DNA of 64,000 nt. Source: Comamonadaceae bacterium (lineage in GTDB: Bacteria; Pseudomonadota; Gammaproteobacteria; Burkholderiales; Burkholderiaceae_C). Position 1 is the first letter of the stretch. Each line of letters starts with the position of its first letter. The stretch covers positions 62,001-126,000 of the forward strand of contig JAIXUC010000025.1 of NCBI GenBank assembly GCA_027483665.1, written 5' to 3'. The position numbers were made by a program, and so were the translations under genes. The notes beneath the pieces are model-generated. The model was not told the DNA's origin and did not search any database. It saw nothing but the letters and a program-made list of their open reading frames with translations. Positions 8,071 to 17,075 of this stretch are shown here, one piece after another.

Positions 8071-8481
8071 TCAGTCACCACGAATCGGCCCGCGCGCGGC
8101 CTTGATTTCTCCGCGAAGGGTTTTTTCTTGCAGGCGGCGTTGCTTCGATGCGCGCGTGGGCTTCGTGGCCAGGCGCACGCGGGGCTCGACAGCCACCGAT
8201 TGCACCAGTTCGTGCAGGCGCGCCAAGGCGTCGAGCCGGTTGAGGTCTTGCGAGCGGTGCAGTTGCGCTTTGATGACCAGCACGCCCTCGCGGGTGATTC
8301 GCCCGTCGCGCAGCGCCAACAACCTGGCCTTCACGCCATCGGGCAAAGATGAAGCGCCGATGTCGAAGCGCAGGTGGATGGCGCTGGACACCTTGTTCAC
8401 GTTTTGCCCGCCCGCGCCCTGAGCGCGGATGGCGCTCATCTCCACTTCGGACTCTTGGATGTGGATGTCTGGCGTGCGCAT
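8071..8481 (-). CDS. arfB: Peptidyl-tRNA hydrolase ArfB (ribosome rescue)
   Basis: A 136-residue stand-alone release-factor-like protein. The catalytic GGQ is in AQGAGGQNVNK (about residues 22-28), and the C-terminal basic tail (TKPTRASKQRRLQEK) is the segment that enters the empty mRNA channel of stalled ribosomes. Length and motifs match E. coli ArfB/YaeJ. It frees peptides from ribosomes lacking a stop codon, backing up the SmpB-tmRNA pathway whose smpB gene lies at 59226. Confidence 0.95.
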   Translation of the reverse strand: MRTPDIHIQESEVEMSAIRAQGAGGQNVNKVSSAIHLRFDIGASSLPDGVKARLLALRDGRITREGVLVIKAQLHRSQDLNRLDALARLHELVQSVAVEPRVRLATKPTRASKQRRLQEKTLRGEIKAARGPIRGD

Positions 8482-8543
8482 GGCAACTCAGCCTTCGGTC
8501 ATCGCCCGCAGGCCAGGCGCATAAGGCGTCGCCGGGTCCAACT

Positions 8544-9401
8544 TCACGGCAAGGCTTCGATCCAGGCCTTCACTTGGGCAGCAGCCACGTCGGGTGTGAC
8601 GTCGTGGGTGGCTTCCACCACCAAGTACTTGCTGGCCGGGTGAGGTGGCGCAAGGTTGTAGGCAAAGGCCTCTCCAGCTTGGTAGAGCTGATCGCCGGTG
8701 CCGATGACCCATAGAAAAGGCACGGGCTTGCGAAACGCCGCTGCGGTGGCTGGCATGTGGCCCAGGCCCACCGGGTTGAAGTAGCTCCACAACACATCGG
8801 CGCGCATGCGCTGGTCCTGGCGCTTGCCTTGGTTCACATCCACCATGGTCAGCCGCTGGTCGCCTTTGCCCGCGGCCACCAAGGCCTGCGCTTCATCCAC
8901 GGCGGCTTTGCCAATGCCGCGCTCGTAAGTGCGTCCGGGCGAATGGCCGGGCGCCAGGGCGATGATGCCGTCCACGTCGTCTCGCACGCTCATGTAGGCC
9001 ATCGCTGCATTGGCGCCAAAGCTGTGGCCGGCCAACAGCACCTGTTTGTAGCCTTCGGCCCGAAAGGCAGCCACTTGGGCGGCGATTTCTTCAATCGCTT
9101 TGCTGTAGGTCTCGTCGTAGTTGCGGCGCGCCGACCAGGGCATTTCGATCGATTTGAATGCGCAGGTGGGTTCCATCTTGCGTCCAAAGAAGGAGATGTA
9201 CTGTGGATTGCCCCATTTGCCGTGCATCACCACCATGGCGCATCGCTTGCCGGCGTTGGCCTGGGCCTGCGCCTGGGCTTGCGCTGAGAGGGGCGCAAGA
9301 GCAGCCAGCAACAGACACAGCGCCCACAGTACAGCCGGGCGTAACTGCAAAAACGCCAGGTGATGTCGAGGTCTTTGACGTGTTCCAAAAGTAGCTGGCA
9401 T
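8544..9401 (-). CDS. Secreted alpha/beta hydrolase
   Basis: A 285-residue protein with a signal peptide (hydrophobic core [15 protein letters not shown], cleavage near AQA). An alpha/beta hydrolase fold follows, with nucleophile elbow GHSFGA and a C-terminal His in EATHDVTP. Cys residues near the N terminus of the mature protein may form a disulfide. Substrate is unknown. The start is taken as ATG 9401; a GTG at 9428 is in frame. It is divergent from the arsenic operon, and no link in function is seen. Confidence 0.75.
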   Translation of the reverse strand: MPATFGTRQRPRHHLAFLQLRPAVLWALCLLLAALAPLSAQAQAQAQANAGKRCAMVVMHGKWGNPQYISFFGRKMEPTCAFKSIEMPWSARRNYDETYSKAIEEIAAQVAAFRAEGYKQVLLAGHSFGANAAMAYMSVRDDVDGIIALAPGHSPGRTYERGIGKAAVDEAQALVAAGKGDQRLTMVDVNQGKRQDQRMRADVLWSYFNPVGLGHMPATAAAFRKPVPFLWVIGTGDQLYQAGEAFAYNLAPPHPASKYLVVEATHDVTPDVAAAQVKAWIEALP

Positions 9402-9541
9402 GGCGGGTCCACTGGTTGGGTTGATCACAGCCTACACCAGCACTGGACAAGCTTGGAAGGGTGCGCTGAGTCTGTGCGGCGTGCTTCTGACAAGCCTCAA
9501 GGTTCACAGAGTTGTCACAAAAAACCGGGCATTGGCCTTCT

Positions 9542-9565
9542 ACATTTCAATAGTCGTTGAAATGT
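9542..9565. promoter_or_regulatory. Candidate ArsR operator of the arsenic operon
   Basis: A perfect 9-bp inverted repeat, ACATTTCAA at 9542-9550 and TTGAAATGT at 9557-9565 with a 6-base spacer, ends 17 bases before the gap start codon. TTCAA-N-TTGAA cores of this kind are typical of ArsR-family arsenic repressors. A TTGTCA (9512-9517) and a TTGGCC (9532-9537) are possible -35 elements, but no good -10 could be placed. A protein bound here would block the ribosome-proximal promoter region of the operon. Confidence 0.65.
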
Positions 9566-9582
9566 TGAATGCAGGAGAACCC

Positions 9583-10629
9583 ATGCGCGTCGGAATCAAT
9601 GGAATGGGCCGCATCGGCCGATTGGCCCTCAGGGCCGCGATGGGCGCAGCAGAGCGCCCGTCAGAGGACCCGCGCCAAACCAACCGCCTGGAGGTGGTGC
9701 ACGTCAATGAAATCAAAGGCGGCGCTGCAGCCACCGCGCACCTCTTGGCCTTTGACAGCGTGCAGGGCCGCTGGCGCACCGACATCAAGGCGCAGGGCGA
9801 CAACGCCTTGAGCGTGCAGGGCCGCACCATTGGCTTTTCTGAGCATGCCAAACCAGCGGACATCCCTTGGGGCGACCTGGGCGTGGAGCTTGTGCTGGAG
9901 TGCACGGGCAAGTTCCTCACGCCCGAGGTGCTGCAGGGCCACTTGGACCGGGGTGCGAAGCGGGTGATCGTGGCAGCACCCGTAAAAACCGGGGACGTGC
10001 TCAACGTGGTGGTGGGCGTCAACGAGCACCTGTACGAACCCGCGCGCCACCGCATCGTCACCGCAGCCAGTTGCACCACCAATTGCCTGGCCCCGGTGGT
10101 GAAAGTGGTGCACGAGGCCATCGGCATTCGTCACGGGCAGATCACCACCATCCACGACCCGACCAACACCAACTTGGTGGTGGACGCGCCGCACAAAGAC
10201 TTGCGCCGCGCCCGCAGCGCCATGCTCAGCCTGGCCCCCACGACCACTGGCAGCGCCACGGCCATCGCCCTGATCTACCCCGAACTCAAAGGCAAGCTCG
10301 ACGGGCACGCAGTGCGTGCGCCAGTGTTGAATGCTTCGCTCACCGACTGTGTCTTTGAGATGCAGCGCGCCACCTCTGCAGAGGAAGTCAACGCGCTGTT
10401 CGAAGCCGCAGCCGACGGGCCGCTGGCAGGCATCTTGGGTTACGAGACACGCCCCTTGGTAAGCGCCGATTACGCCCGCGACACCCGCAGCAGCATCGTC
10501 GACGCTTTGTCGACCCTGGTGACAGACGGCACGCTGCTGAAGGTCTATGCCTGGTACGACAACGAGATGGCCTACGCCTGCCGGATGGTGGATTTGGCTT
10601 GCCACATGGAAGCGAGTGGAGCTCTGTGA
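9583..10629 (+). CDS. gap: ArsJ-associated glyceraldehyde-3-phosphate dehydrogenase
   Basis: A 348-residue NAD-dependent GAPDH. The Rossmann start is [15 protein letters not shown], the catalytic cysteine is in AASCTTNC, and the C terminus has [14 protein letters not shown]. Its place ahead of arsJ marks it as the arsenic-resistance paralogue. In characterised systems this enzyme uses arsenate instead of phosphate to make 1-arseno-3-phosphoglycerate, which ArsJ exports and which then falls apart outside the cell. The start ATG has AGGAG at 9573-9577. A 465-bp gap separates it from arsJ, unusual for this otherwise tight pair. Confidence 0.92.
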   Translation: MRVGINGMGRIGRLALRAAMGAAERPSEDPRQTNRLEVVHVNEIKGGAAATAHLLAFDSVQGRWRTDIKAQGDNALSVQGRTIGFSEHAKPADIPWGDLGVELVLECTGKFLTPEVLQGHLDRGAKRVIVAAPVKTGDVLNVVVGVNEHLYEPARHRIVTAASCTTNCLAPVVKVVHEAIGIRHGQITTIHDPTNTNLVVDAPHKDLRRARSAMLSLAPTTTGSATAIALIYPELKGKLDGHAVRAPVLNASLTDCVFEMQRATSAEEVNALFEAAADGPLAGILGYETRPLVSADYARDTRSSIVDALSTLVTDGTLLKVYAWYDNEMAYACRMVDLACHMEASGAL

Positions 10630-10679
10630 ACTCTTTTGCGGCCTGGCTTTTGGCCCGCAGCGGGGGCAGCTTCCCTTCA

Positions 10680-10787
10680 GGCGCCAGCGGGCGGGGTGTA
10701 CTGCGCCGCTCATGTCCCCCGGCCTTGGCCTGCGGCCAAAGCCTCCTCCTTGACTTCGCTTTGCAGCACACCCCACCCGCTGGCGCC
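10680..10787 (+). repeat. Palindromic intergenic repeat, copy 1
   Basis: The ends form a 25-bp inverted repeat with 23 matches: 10680-10704 starts GGCGCCAGCGGG and 10763-10787 ends CCCGCTGGCGCC. The interior reads CTCATGTCCCCCGGCC, then a small hairpin (GGCCTTGGCC/GGCCAAAGCC), then CCTCCTCCTTGACTTCGC. The interior is the reverse complement of copy 2's interior with few changes, so both belong to one family. As RNA the whole element would fold into a long stem. Confidence 0.8.
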
Positions 10788-10812
10788 CGCGATACGGGTC
10801 GAGCGCGCAACG

Positions 10813-10899
10813 GCGGCACGCCCACCCATGCGCCAAGCGCGGTGCGGTGGTGGCAAGCCCAACAGCGGCACGCCCAGATGCCCGCCAAGCGCGGTGCGG
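10813..10899 (+). repeat. Direct repeats of 35 bp
   Basis: 10813-10847 and 10865-10899 both begin GCGGCACGCCCA and end CGCCAAGCGCGGTGCGG, differing only in a 6-base middle. The second copy runs into the left arm of palindrome copy 2, so the first looks like a remnant of another element of the same family. Confidence 0.7.
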
Positions 10900-10990
10900 C
10901 GGGGGGCTGGCGCAGCGAAGTAGAGGAGGAGGCTTGGGCTTGTCCCAAGCCGGGGGACATGAGCGGAGCCAGCCCCCCGTCGTGCCGCGC
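10889..10990 (-). repeat. Palindromic intergenic repeat, copy 2 (inverted)
   Basis: Terminal inverted repeats of 23 bp with three mismatches: 10889-10911 (GCGCGGTGCGGCGGG...) and 10968-10990. The interior contains GCAGCGAAGTAGAGGAGGAG and CCGGGGGACATGAGCGG, the reverse complement of copy 1's interior. Together the two copies could also pair with each other across about 100 bases. Confidence 0.8.
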
Positions 10991-11094
10991 TGACCGGCCA
11001 CCTATGAGCAGCGCTAGCAGACAACACGCAAACCAACCACCCTAGAGAACAGTGCCAGCAGCCCCAAACCCAAAATGCTTGAAGAGCCAACCTC

Positions 11095-12330
11095 ATGAAC
11101 GCAGCCACCAGAAACTACGCCATCGTCACAGCGGCGTATTGGGGTTTCACCCTCACCGACGGCGCACTGCGCATGTTGGTGCTGCTGCACTTCTACCGCC
11201 TGGGCTATTCGCCCTTCGCCTTGGCCTTTCTGTTCTTGCTCTACGAAGCCGCTGGCATTGCAGCCAACCTGATCGGCGGCTGGCTGGCCACGCGCTATGG
11301 CATTGCGCGCATGCTCACCGTGGGCTTGAGCACGCAGATCCTCGGCTTCCTCATGCTCTCTGCCTTGTCGCCCGACTGGGCTGCAGCCTGGTCGGTGGCT
11401 TGGGTGGTGTTGGCACAGGGCGTGTGCGGCGTGGCTAAAGACCTCACCAAGACCGCCAGCAAATCGGCCATCAAGGCCACCGCGGGTGAGGCCTCGGGCC
11501 AGTTGTTCAAGTGGGTGGCCTGGTTCACCGGCAGCAAGAACGCCATGAAGGGCGTGGGCTTCTTTTTGGGTGGCTGGTTGCTGCAAACCGTGGGCTTTCA
11601 GGCTGCGCTTTGGTGGATGGCCGGTGGACTTGCTTTCGTGCTGCTGGGTGTGGTGTGGGCGGTGCCGCCGCTGATGGGCAAAGCCCGTGCATCGTCTTCG
11701 GCACGCGAGCTGTTTGCCAAGAACCCCGGCATCAACGCCTTGGCTGCGGCCCGCGTGGCCTTGTTCGGCGCGCGTGACGTGTGGTTTGTGGTGGGCGTAC
11801 CGGTGTTTTTGTATTCAGCCGGTTGGACCTTCACCATGGTCGGCGCGTTTTTGGCTTTGTGGACCATCGGCTATGGCTTGGTGCAGGCCGCAGCCCCCAA
11901 CGTGGTGGCACGCAGCGCCGACGGGCTGAGCCGCGAAGTGCCCGCTGCGCGCGCCTGGTCGGCTGGCTTGGCTTTGGTGCCAGTGGCGCTGGCTTTGGCG
12001 GTGATGTGGCCTGTTGACCACCTCGACACCGTGGTGGTGGCCGGGCTGGCGCTGTTCGGTGTGGCCTTTGCCGTCAACTCCTCGGTGCACTCTTATTTGG
12101 TGCTGGCCTACGCTGGCTCAGAAAAGGCGGCTGAGGACGTGGGCTTTTATTACGCGGCCAACGCGCTCGGGCGTTTCATCGGCACCTTGCTCTCGGGCCT
12201 GCTCTACCAGTGGGGCGGGCTGCTTTACGCGCTGCTGGGTTCGGCCGCCATGCTGGCGACTTGCTGGCTCATCACACTCAGCCTGCCGGTGTCGGGGGCC
12301 AAGTCTGGCCCAGAAGGAACGCCCACATGA
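11095..12330 (+). CDS. arsJ: Organoarsenical efflux MFS transporter ArsJ
   Basis: A 411-residue MFS protein with about 12 membrane helices. The N terminus YAIVTAAYWGFTLTDGALRMLVLLHFY and the loop CGVAKDLTKTASKSAIK are distinctive of ArsJ. It exports 1-arseno-3-phosphoglycerate made by the GAPDH gene upstream, giving net arsenate extrusion. Its TGA overlaps the arsR ATG (ATGA at 12327-12330), so ArsR translation depends on that of ArsJ. Confidence 0.93.
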   Translation: MNAATRNYAIVTAAYWGFTLTDGALRMLVLLHFYRLGYSPFALAFLFLLYEAAGIAANLIGGWLATRYGIARMLTVGLSTQILGFLMLSALSPDWAAAWSVAWVVLAQGVCGVAKDLTKTASKSAIKATAGEASGQLFKWVAWFTGSKNAMKGVGFFLGGWLLQTVGFQAALWWMAGGLAFVLLGVVWAVPPLMGKARASSSARELFAKNPGINALAAARVALFGARDVWFVVGVPVFLYSAGWTFTMVGAFLALWTIGYGLVQAAAPNVVARSADGLSREVPAARAWSAGLALVPVALALAVMWPVDHLDTVVVAGLALFGVAFAVNSSVHSYLVLAYAGSEKAAEDVGFYYAANALGRFIGTLLSGLLYQWGGLLYALLGSAAMLATCWLITLSLPVSGAKSGPEGTPT

Positions 12331-13199
12331 ACGACAGCGACGCTGTTCGCGCCTTGGCGGCGCTGGCGCAAGGCTCACGCCTGCAGATCTTTCGCCGTTT
12401 GGTGGGCAAAGGGCCTGCGGGCCTGACGCCCGGCGAGCTGGCGGCGGCTTTGGGCGTCACGCCCACGGCTTTGTCTTTTCACCTCAAAGAGCTGCACACG
12501 GCGGGCTTGGTAAGCCAAGAGCGTGACGGCCGACACCTGATCTACCGCGCCTCGTTTGATTCCATGAATGCGCTGTTGGCCTACCTCACGGCGCATTGCT
12601 GCGAAGGCCAAGCCTGTGATTTGCAATCGATCCAACCCAGGAGGAACCTCACCATGTCCAGAAACTACATGAACGTGCTCTTCATTTGCACTGCCAACTC
12701 GGCGCGCAGCATCATGGCCGAAGCGCTGATGAACCAACTCGGCGGCGGGCGCTTTCGCGCCTACAGCGCGGGCAGCCACCCGGCGGGCCAAGTTCATCCC
12801 AAAGCGCTGGAGTTGCTGGAGCGCAACCGCTTTCGCACCGGCGAGCTGCGCAGCAAAAACTGGGATGAGTTTGCTGCGCCCGATGCGCCCCAGATGGACT
12901 TTGTGCTGACCGTCTGCGACAAGGCCGCAGGCGAGATGTGCCCCGTTTGGCCCGGCCAGCCCATGTCGGCGCACTGGGGCGTGGCAGACCCGGCTGGCGT
13001 TGAAGGCAGCGAGGCCGACAGGGAGCGCGCTTTCACCGACGCTTTCTTGGTGCTGCAGCGCCGCATCTCGCTGTTCTTGAACCTGCCGTTTGAAAAGCTG
13101 GAAAAGCTGTCGCTGCAAGAAGAGCTCAACAAGATTGGCCGCACGGGTGCAGCACCCGCGACCACTGCTTCAGAGGCTGGCGCACCCGCCAAGGCCTGA
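12327..13199 (+). CDS. arsR-arsC: ArsR repressor fused in frame to ArsC arsenate reductase
   Basis: One uninterrupted 290-residue frame. Residues 1-109 are an ArsR winged-helix repressor (recognition helix [18 protein letters not shown]) with C-terminal cysteines 91, 92 and 97 in HCCEGQAC, a likely arsenite site like that of the Acidithiobacillus-type ArsR. Residues 110-290 are a low-molecular-weight-phosphatase-type arsenate reductase: CTANSAR (CX5R, Cys121), and resolving cysteines 197 and 205 in [10 protein letters not shown], as in thioredoxin-coupled ArsC. The linker is encoded by what is plainly an old ribosome site, AGGAGG, read as Arg-Arg. The ArsR stop codon has been lost, or never existed. 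A good AAGGA site precedes the ArsR ATG. Both a fusion protein and free ArsC may be made. Confidence 0.88.
   Translation: MNDSDAVRALAALAQGSRLQIFRRLVGKGPAGLTPGELAAALGVTPTALSFHLKELHTAGLVSQERDGRHLIYRASFDSMNALLAYLTAHCCEGQACDLQSIQPRRNLTMSRNYMNVLFICTANSARSIMAEALMNQLGGGRFRAYSAGSHPAGQVHPKALELLERNRFRTGELRSKNWDEFAAPDAPQMDFVLTVCDKAAGEMCPVWPGQPMSAHWGVADPAGVEGSEADRERAFTDAFLVLQRRISLFLNLPFEKLEKLSLQEELNKIGRTGAAPATTASEAGAPAKA
12639..12656 (+). promoter_or_regulatory. Internal ribosome binding site and ATG for free ArsC
   Basis: A perfect AGGAGG at 12639-12644 lies 9 bases before an in-frame ATG at 12654 that begins [13 protein letters not shown], the normal N terminus of ArsC. It sits inside the open ArsR-ArsC frame. 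A 181-residue ArsC could therefore be translated separately from the fusion. Confidence 0.7.
12654..13199 (+). CDS. arsC: Arsenate reductase ArsC from the internal start
   Basis: The 181-residue product expected if translation begins at the internal ATG. It contains the whole reductase: nucleophile Cys12 in [10 protein letters not shown], then the redox pair Cys88 and Cys96. The reductase turns arsenate into arsenite, using thioredoxin, for export by Acr3. The alanine-rich tail of about 15 residues is extra to the family fold. Same frame as the fusion entry; listed separately because the two products would differ in function. Confidence 0.6.
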   Translation: MSRNYMNVLFICTANSARSIMAEALMNQLGGGRFRAYSAGSHPAGQVHPKALELLERNRFRTGELRSKNWDEFAAPDAPQMDFVLTVCDKAAGEMCPVWPGQPMSAHWGVADPAGVEGSEADRERAFTDAFLVLQRRISLFLNLPFEKLEKLSLQEELNKIGRTGAAPATTASEAGAPAKA

Positions 13200-13215
13200 A
13201 CACCCGTCTGACCAC

Positions 13216-14227
<1,012 letters not shown>

Positions 14228-14256
<29 letters not shown>

Positions 14257-15418
14257 TGATGGACAGGTCCACGTAGTCCAGCCCGGTGTGGTCGTTGGCG
14301 CTGTAGCCCAACTCCAGGCCGCCCAGGTTGAATTGGCGCATGCTTGCCAGCGCGTCGCGCAGGCGCTGGGGTGTGGGGCGGGGGCCTGCGCGTTGCAGGC
14401 CTTCCACCAGCACTTTGGCGGCGGCGTAGCCTTCCAGCATGGCGGGTGAGACACCGGGCAGGCCAGCGGCGCGGGCCAGTTGCTGGGCTTCGCGCACCAT
14501 GGGCACGGCGGCGCCTCGTTCGTTGGGGAAAACCTGCGTGACGATGACGCCGCGTGCGTGTTCGCCCAGCAGCGCAATGAAGCCTTCTGAGGCGTTGTTG
14601 GACAGCGTCACCACTTGCGCGTTGCTGCCGGCTGCGCGCAGCACCTTCACGGCTTGCGCCACGTTGCCTGCGGAGCCTGCAATCAGCACCGCTTGGGCTA
14701 GTTGCTGCGCCAGCGCTTGGGCGGGGCGCGTGAAGTCGGGCTTGTCGCGGGCAAAGCCTTCGGTGCGCACAGGCTGTATGCCCACCTGCGCGAAGCCACG
14801 CGCAGCGCCGGCCAGGGCGTCTTCGCCAAAGCTGTCTTGGGTGTAGAGCACCGCAATGCGCTTGAGGCCAATTTGCGCCAAGTGCGCGATGGCGTGCACC
14901 ACCTCGCGTTGATAAGTGGCGCGCACGTTGAACACCCAAGGGTGCGGCGGCTCGTGCAGCAAAAAGGCGCCGGTGCTGGGGCCGACCAGTGGCACTTGGT
15001 GCTCCAGCAGCACCGGCAGCAGCGCTTGGGTGTGCGGCGTGCCACGGTTCAAAAACAGCGCCAGCACGCGGTCTCGGGTGATCAGGTCGCGCGCTGTGGC
15101 AGCGGTCAGCGCAGGGTCGAAGCGGTCATCGACCGAGCGCAACTCAATGGGCTGGCCGTGGATGCCGCCGCGCCGGTTGACTTCGTCGAAGTAGAGCTTG
15201 GCCCCTACGGTGTTTTCTTTCACACCCACCGCCACTGAGCCGCTGAAGCCCGAGGGCTGGCCGATGCGCAGTTGGGCGTGTGCGGGCTGGGACCAGAAGA
15301 GCGCGGCGCTGAGCACAGCGCCCATGAATACGCAGATAGAGACGCGGATGAAGTGGAGGGAGGTTGGGCGAAGGGGCGTTGGGTGAATAGAACAAGCGGT
15401 ACGGCAGGGCATGGGCAC
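14228..15418 (-). CDS. Periplasmic substrate-binding protein of ABC type (Leu/Ile/Val-binding-like)
   Basis: A 396-residue protein with a signal peptide ([19 protein letters not shown]) and a type I periplasmic binding fold: [35 protein letters not shown] is the usual N-terminal lobe. No permease or ATPase genes are nearby, so it may supply another transporter or act as a sensor. Ligand unknown. Its end overlaps acr3 tail to tail by 29 bp. An ATG closer to the signal core (around MGAVLS) is possible. Confidence 0.8.
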
Positions 15419-15546
15419 TCCAGGGCCGGGGGGCGGCGGTTGGCAGGGCCCGCCAGCCGGGCCTTGCGCTGGCGCACCTTAGCCACTGCTGCTGCGGCGC
15501 TCGCCGCAATCGGCAGGGAGTGAACGTTTGCCCGTTATTGCCGAAT

Positions 15547-16254
15547 TCAGGCGGGCACGACCAGCGCGTGGCGCGCCGCCCAGCGCAAGCCGCTGCCCGC
15601 TGGCGCGGGGCTCAGGTTCAAAGCCAAGGCAGCGCGGTCTGCCTCTGGAACCCGACGCCACAAAAAGTCTGGCGCGTTGCCAGGGTCGCCCGCCAAAAAC
15701 AACTGGCTGCTGAGTTCGCCAAAGCTGGCATGGCGCAGCTTGACGTGGATGTGCGGCGTGCGGCCGGGGTAGGGCACGGGCCTGATGGTGCGAAAACGCA
15801 ACTCGCCGCGCGCGTCGCTGCGGGTGCTGCCAAAGCCCTGAAAGCCGGTGTCGATGCGCCCAGCCTCGGCCCGCACCGCCGGGTGGTGGTAGGCGGCCAG
15901 CGCGTCGCACTGCCAAATTTCCACCTCTGCGCTGTCGATGGTTTTGCCGCGCGTGTCCTGCACCACCAACGACAAACCCAGGTGTTCGCCCAGGGCAGTG
16001 CGGGGCGTGTCACCGCGCTCGGCACGGGTGAGGTCGGCGTCCCAATCGGTCCAGCGTTCGCGCCAGGCACGCGGCGGGTAGAACGGGCCGTCGGTCATGG
16101 GCACGATGGGTCTGCTGGGCTGCGTTTGTGCGCGGCTCCATCCGGGCGCGGCCAGTGCGGCGGCTGCGCCCAAAACCAACAGGCGGCGCTGCGCCTGTGG
16201 ACTGCGCGCGAGCGGGCGGGGTGTGGGCATCAGGGTGAACGGTCTGTGGCTCAT
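15547..16254 (-). CDS. Secreted intradiol ring-cleavage dioxygenase family protein
   Basis: A 235-residue protein of the intradiol dioxygenase fold (protocatechuate 3,4-dioxygenase-like). The N terminus carries an Arg-rich stretch followed by a hydrophobic segment (RRLLVLGAAAALAAP) resembling a secretion signal. The Fe(III) ligands expected are visible: Tyr in AAYHHP, then Tyr, His and His in YPGRTPHIHVKL. DGPFYPP is the typical N-terminal marker. Exported members of the family have few characterised substrates. The ATG (16254) overlaps the glycosyltransferase stop (ATGA), so the two are co-translated. Confidence 0.8.
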   Translation of the reverse strand: MSHRPFTLMPTPRPLARSPQAQRRLLVLGAAAALAAPGWSRAQTQPSRPIVPMTDGPFYPPRAWRERWTDWDADLTRAERGDTPRTALGEHLGLSLVVQDTRGKTIDSAEVEIWQCDALAAYHHPAVRAEAGRIDTGFQGFGSTRSDARGELRFRTIRPVPYPGRTPHIHVKLRHASFGELSSQLFLAGDPGNAPDFLWRRVPEADRAALALNLSPAPAGSGLRWAARHALVVPA

Positions 16255-16997
16255 CGGGATTCCTCGTGGGTGGGTGATCGGGCAGCAGGGTCGGCGCGCC
16301 GCTCGCCGTACCACAGCTCCATGCCTTGGCGGCCTTGCAGGGCGCGGCGTCCGTGGCGCAGCACGCGCCCAGTCAGGCGCAGCAAATCCAGCCCGTTGTG
16401 CGTGCGCGCTTTGCGCCCCGAGGTCGTGACGGATTCGCGCAGGATGACGAAGCGGCCCTGGTGCTTGAGTGCTTGGCTCAACACCAGCTCTTCTGCGCCG
16501 AAGTACGCCTCATCGAAGCCGCCCACGGCGTCGAAGGCTTGCTTTTGGCAAAAGATGAAGCAGCCTGCGGCCATGCGAGCCTGGCGCAGCACCCACACAC
16601 CGGCCCCGATGAACAGACGCGCGCTCAAGCGAAGCGGCCCGTCAAAGTGCAGATGGGCGCCACCGCCCGCCGCGCCGGCACGCAGAGCTTGCACGGCAGC
16701 CCGCAGCACGGCCTCGTTGACCAAGGTGTCGGCATCCACAAACACCAGCCAAGTGCCGCTGGCTGCGCGCGCGCCCGAATTGCGCGTGGCAGCAATTTGC
16801 CGGTGCGCCACGCTCACCACCTGTGCGCCATGCTGCCGGGCCACGGCAGCGGTGGCGTCGGTGGAGGCGTCATCTGCCACGATCAACTCATAAGGCTCGC
16901 CGACTGCACGGGCCGCAGCGTGCAGCGCCAACAAGGTGTCGCCCAGCAGGCGTTCTTCGTTGTAAGCCGGGACGACGAAGGAAATTTGCACAGCCAT
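16251..16997 (-). CDS. Family 2 glycosyltransferase
   Basis: A 248-residue GT-A fold glycosyltransferase: VVPAYNEERLL, then VADDASTD, then the metal-binding DAD in LVFVDADTLV, and the acceptor-side FGAEELVLSQAL. There are no clear membrane helices apart from a short hydrophobic patch, so it is probably cytosolic and membrane-associated. Start ATG 16997 is directly before the first strand. It is divergent from tex and coupled to the dioxygenase gene. Sugar donor and acceptor unknown. Confidence 0.82.
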   Translation of the reverse strand: MAVQISFVVPAYNEERLLGDTLLALHAAARAVGEPYELIVADDASTDATAAVARQHGAQVVSVAHRQIAATRNSGARAASGTWLVFVDADTLVNEAVLRAAVQALRAGAAGGGAHLHFDGPLRLSARLFIGAGVWVLRQARMAAGCFIFCQKQAFDAVGGFDEAYFGAEELVLSQALKHQGRFVILRESVTTSGRKARTHNGLDLLRLTGRVLRHGRRALQGRQGMELWYGERRADPAARSPTHEESR

Positions 16998-17075
16998 GGC
17001 CACATGATGCCGCCGCAGGCCCTGTGGCACACTGCCGCGCCTTTTTCACCCCTCACCGTCGCTTTAGCCGAGCCT

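Larger units (their letters stand above)
10630..11094. other. 465-bp non-coding gap between gap and arsJ, filled with repeats
   Basis: I find no credible gene here. The open frames are low-complexity readings of GC-rich repeats and lack ribosome sites. The stretch holds two oppositely oriented copies of a palindromic element (10680-10787 and 10889-10990) and a pair of 35-bp direct repeats between them. The last 100 bases before arsJ are plain sequence with a weak GAAGAG ribosome site. Confidence 0.8.

Noticed and set aside
10680-10990. CRISPR array
   Set aside because: There are repeated sequences, but they are inverted, only two copies, and without regular spacers or cas genes anywhere in the window.
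10710-11045. Short open frames between gap and arsJ
   Set aside because: They run through the palindromic repeats, have no ribosome sites and their translations repeat the element sequence; treated as non-coding.
16326-17003. Upstream extension of the Tex frame to 1054 residues
   Set aside because: The extra residues are antisense to the glycosyltransferase gene and have no similarity to Tex; the true N terminus begins near 17076.
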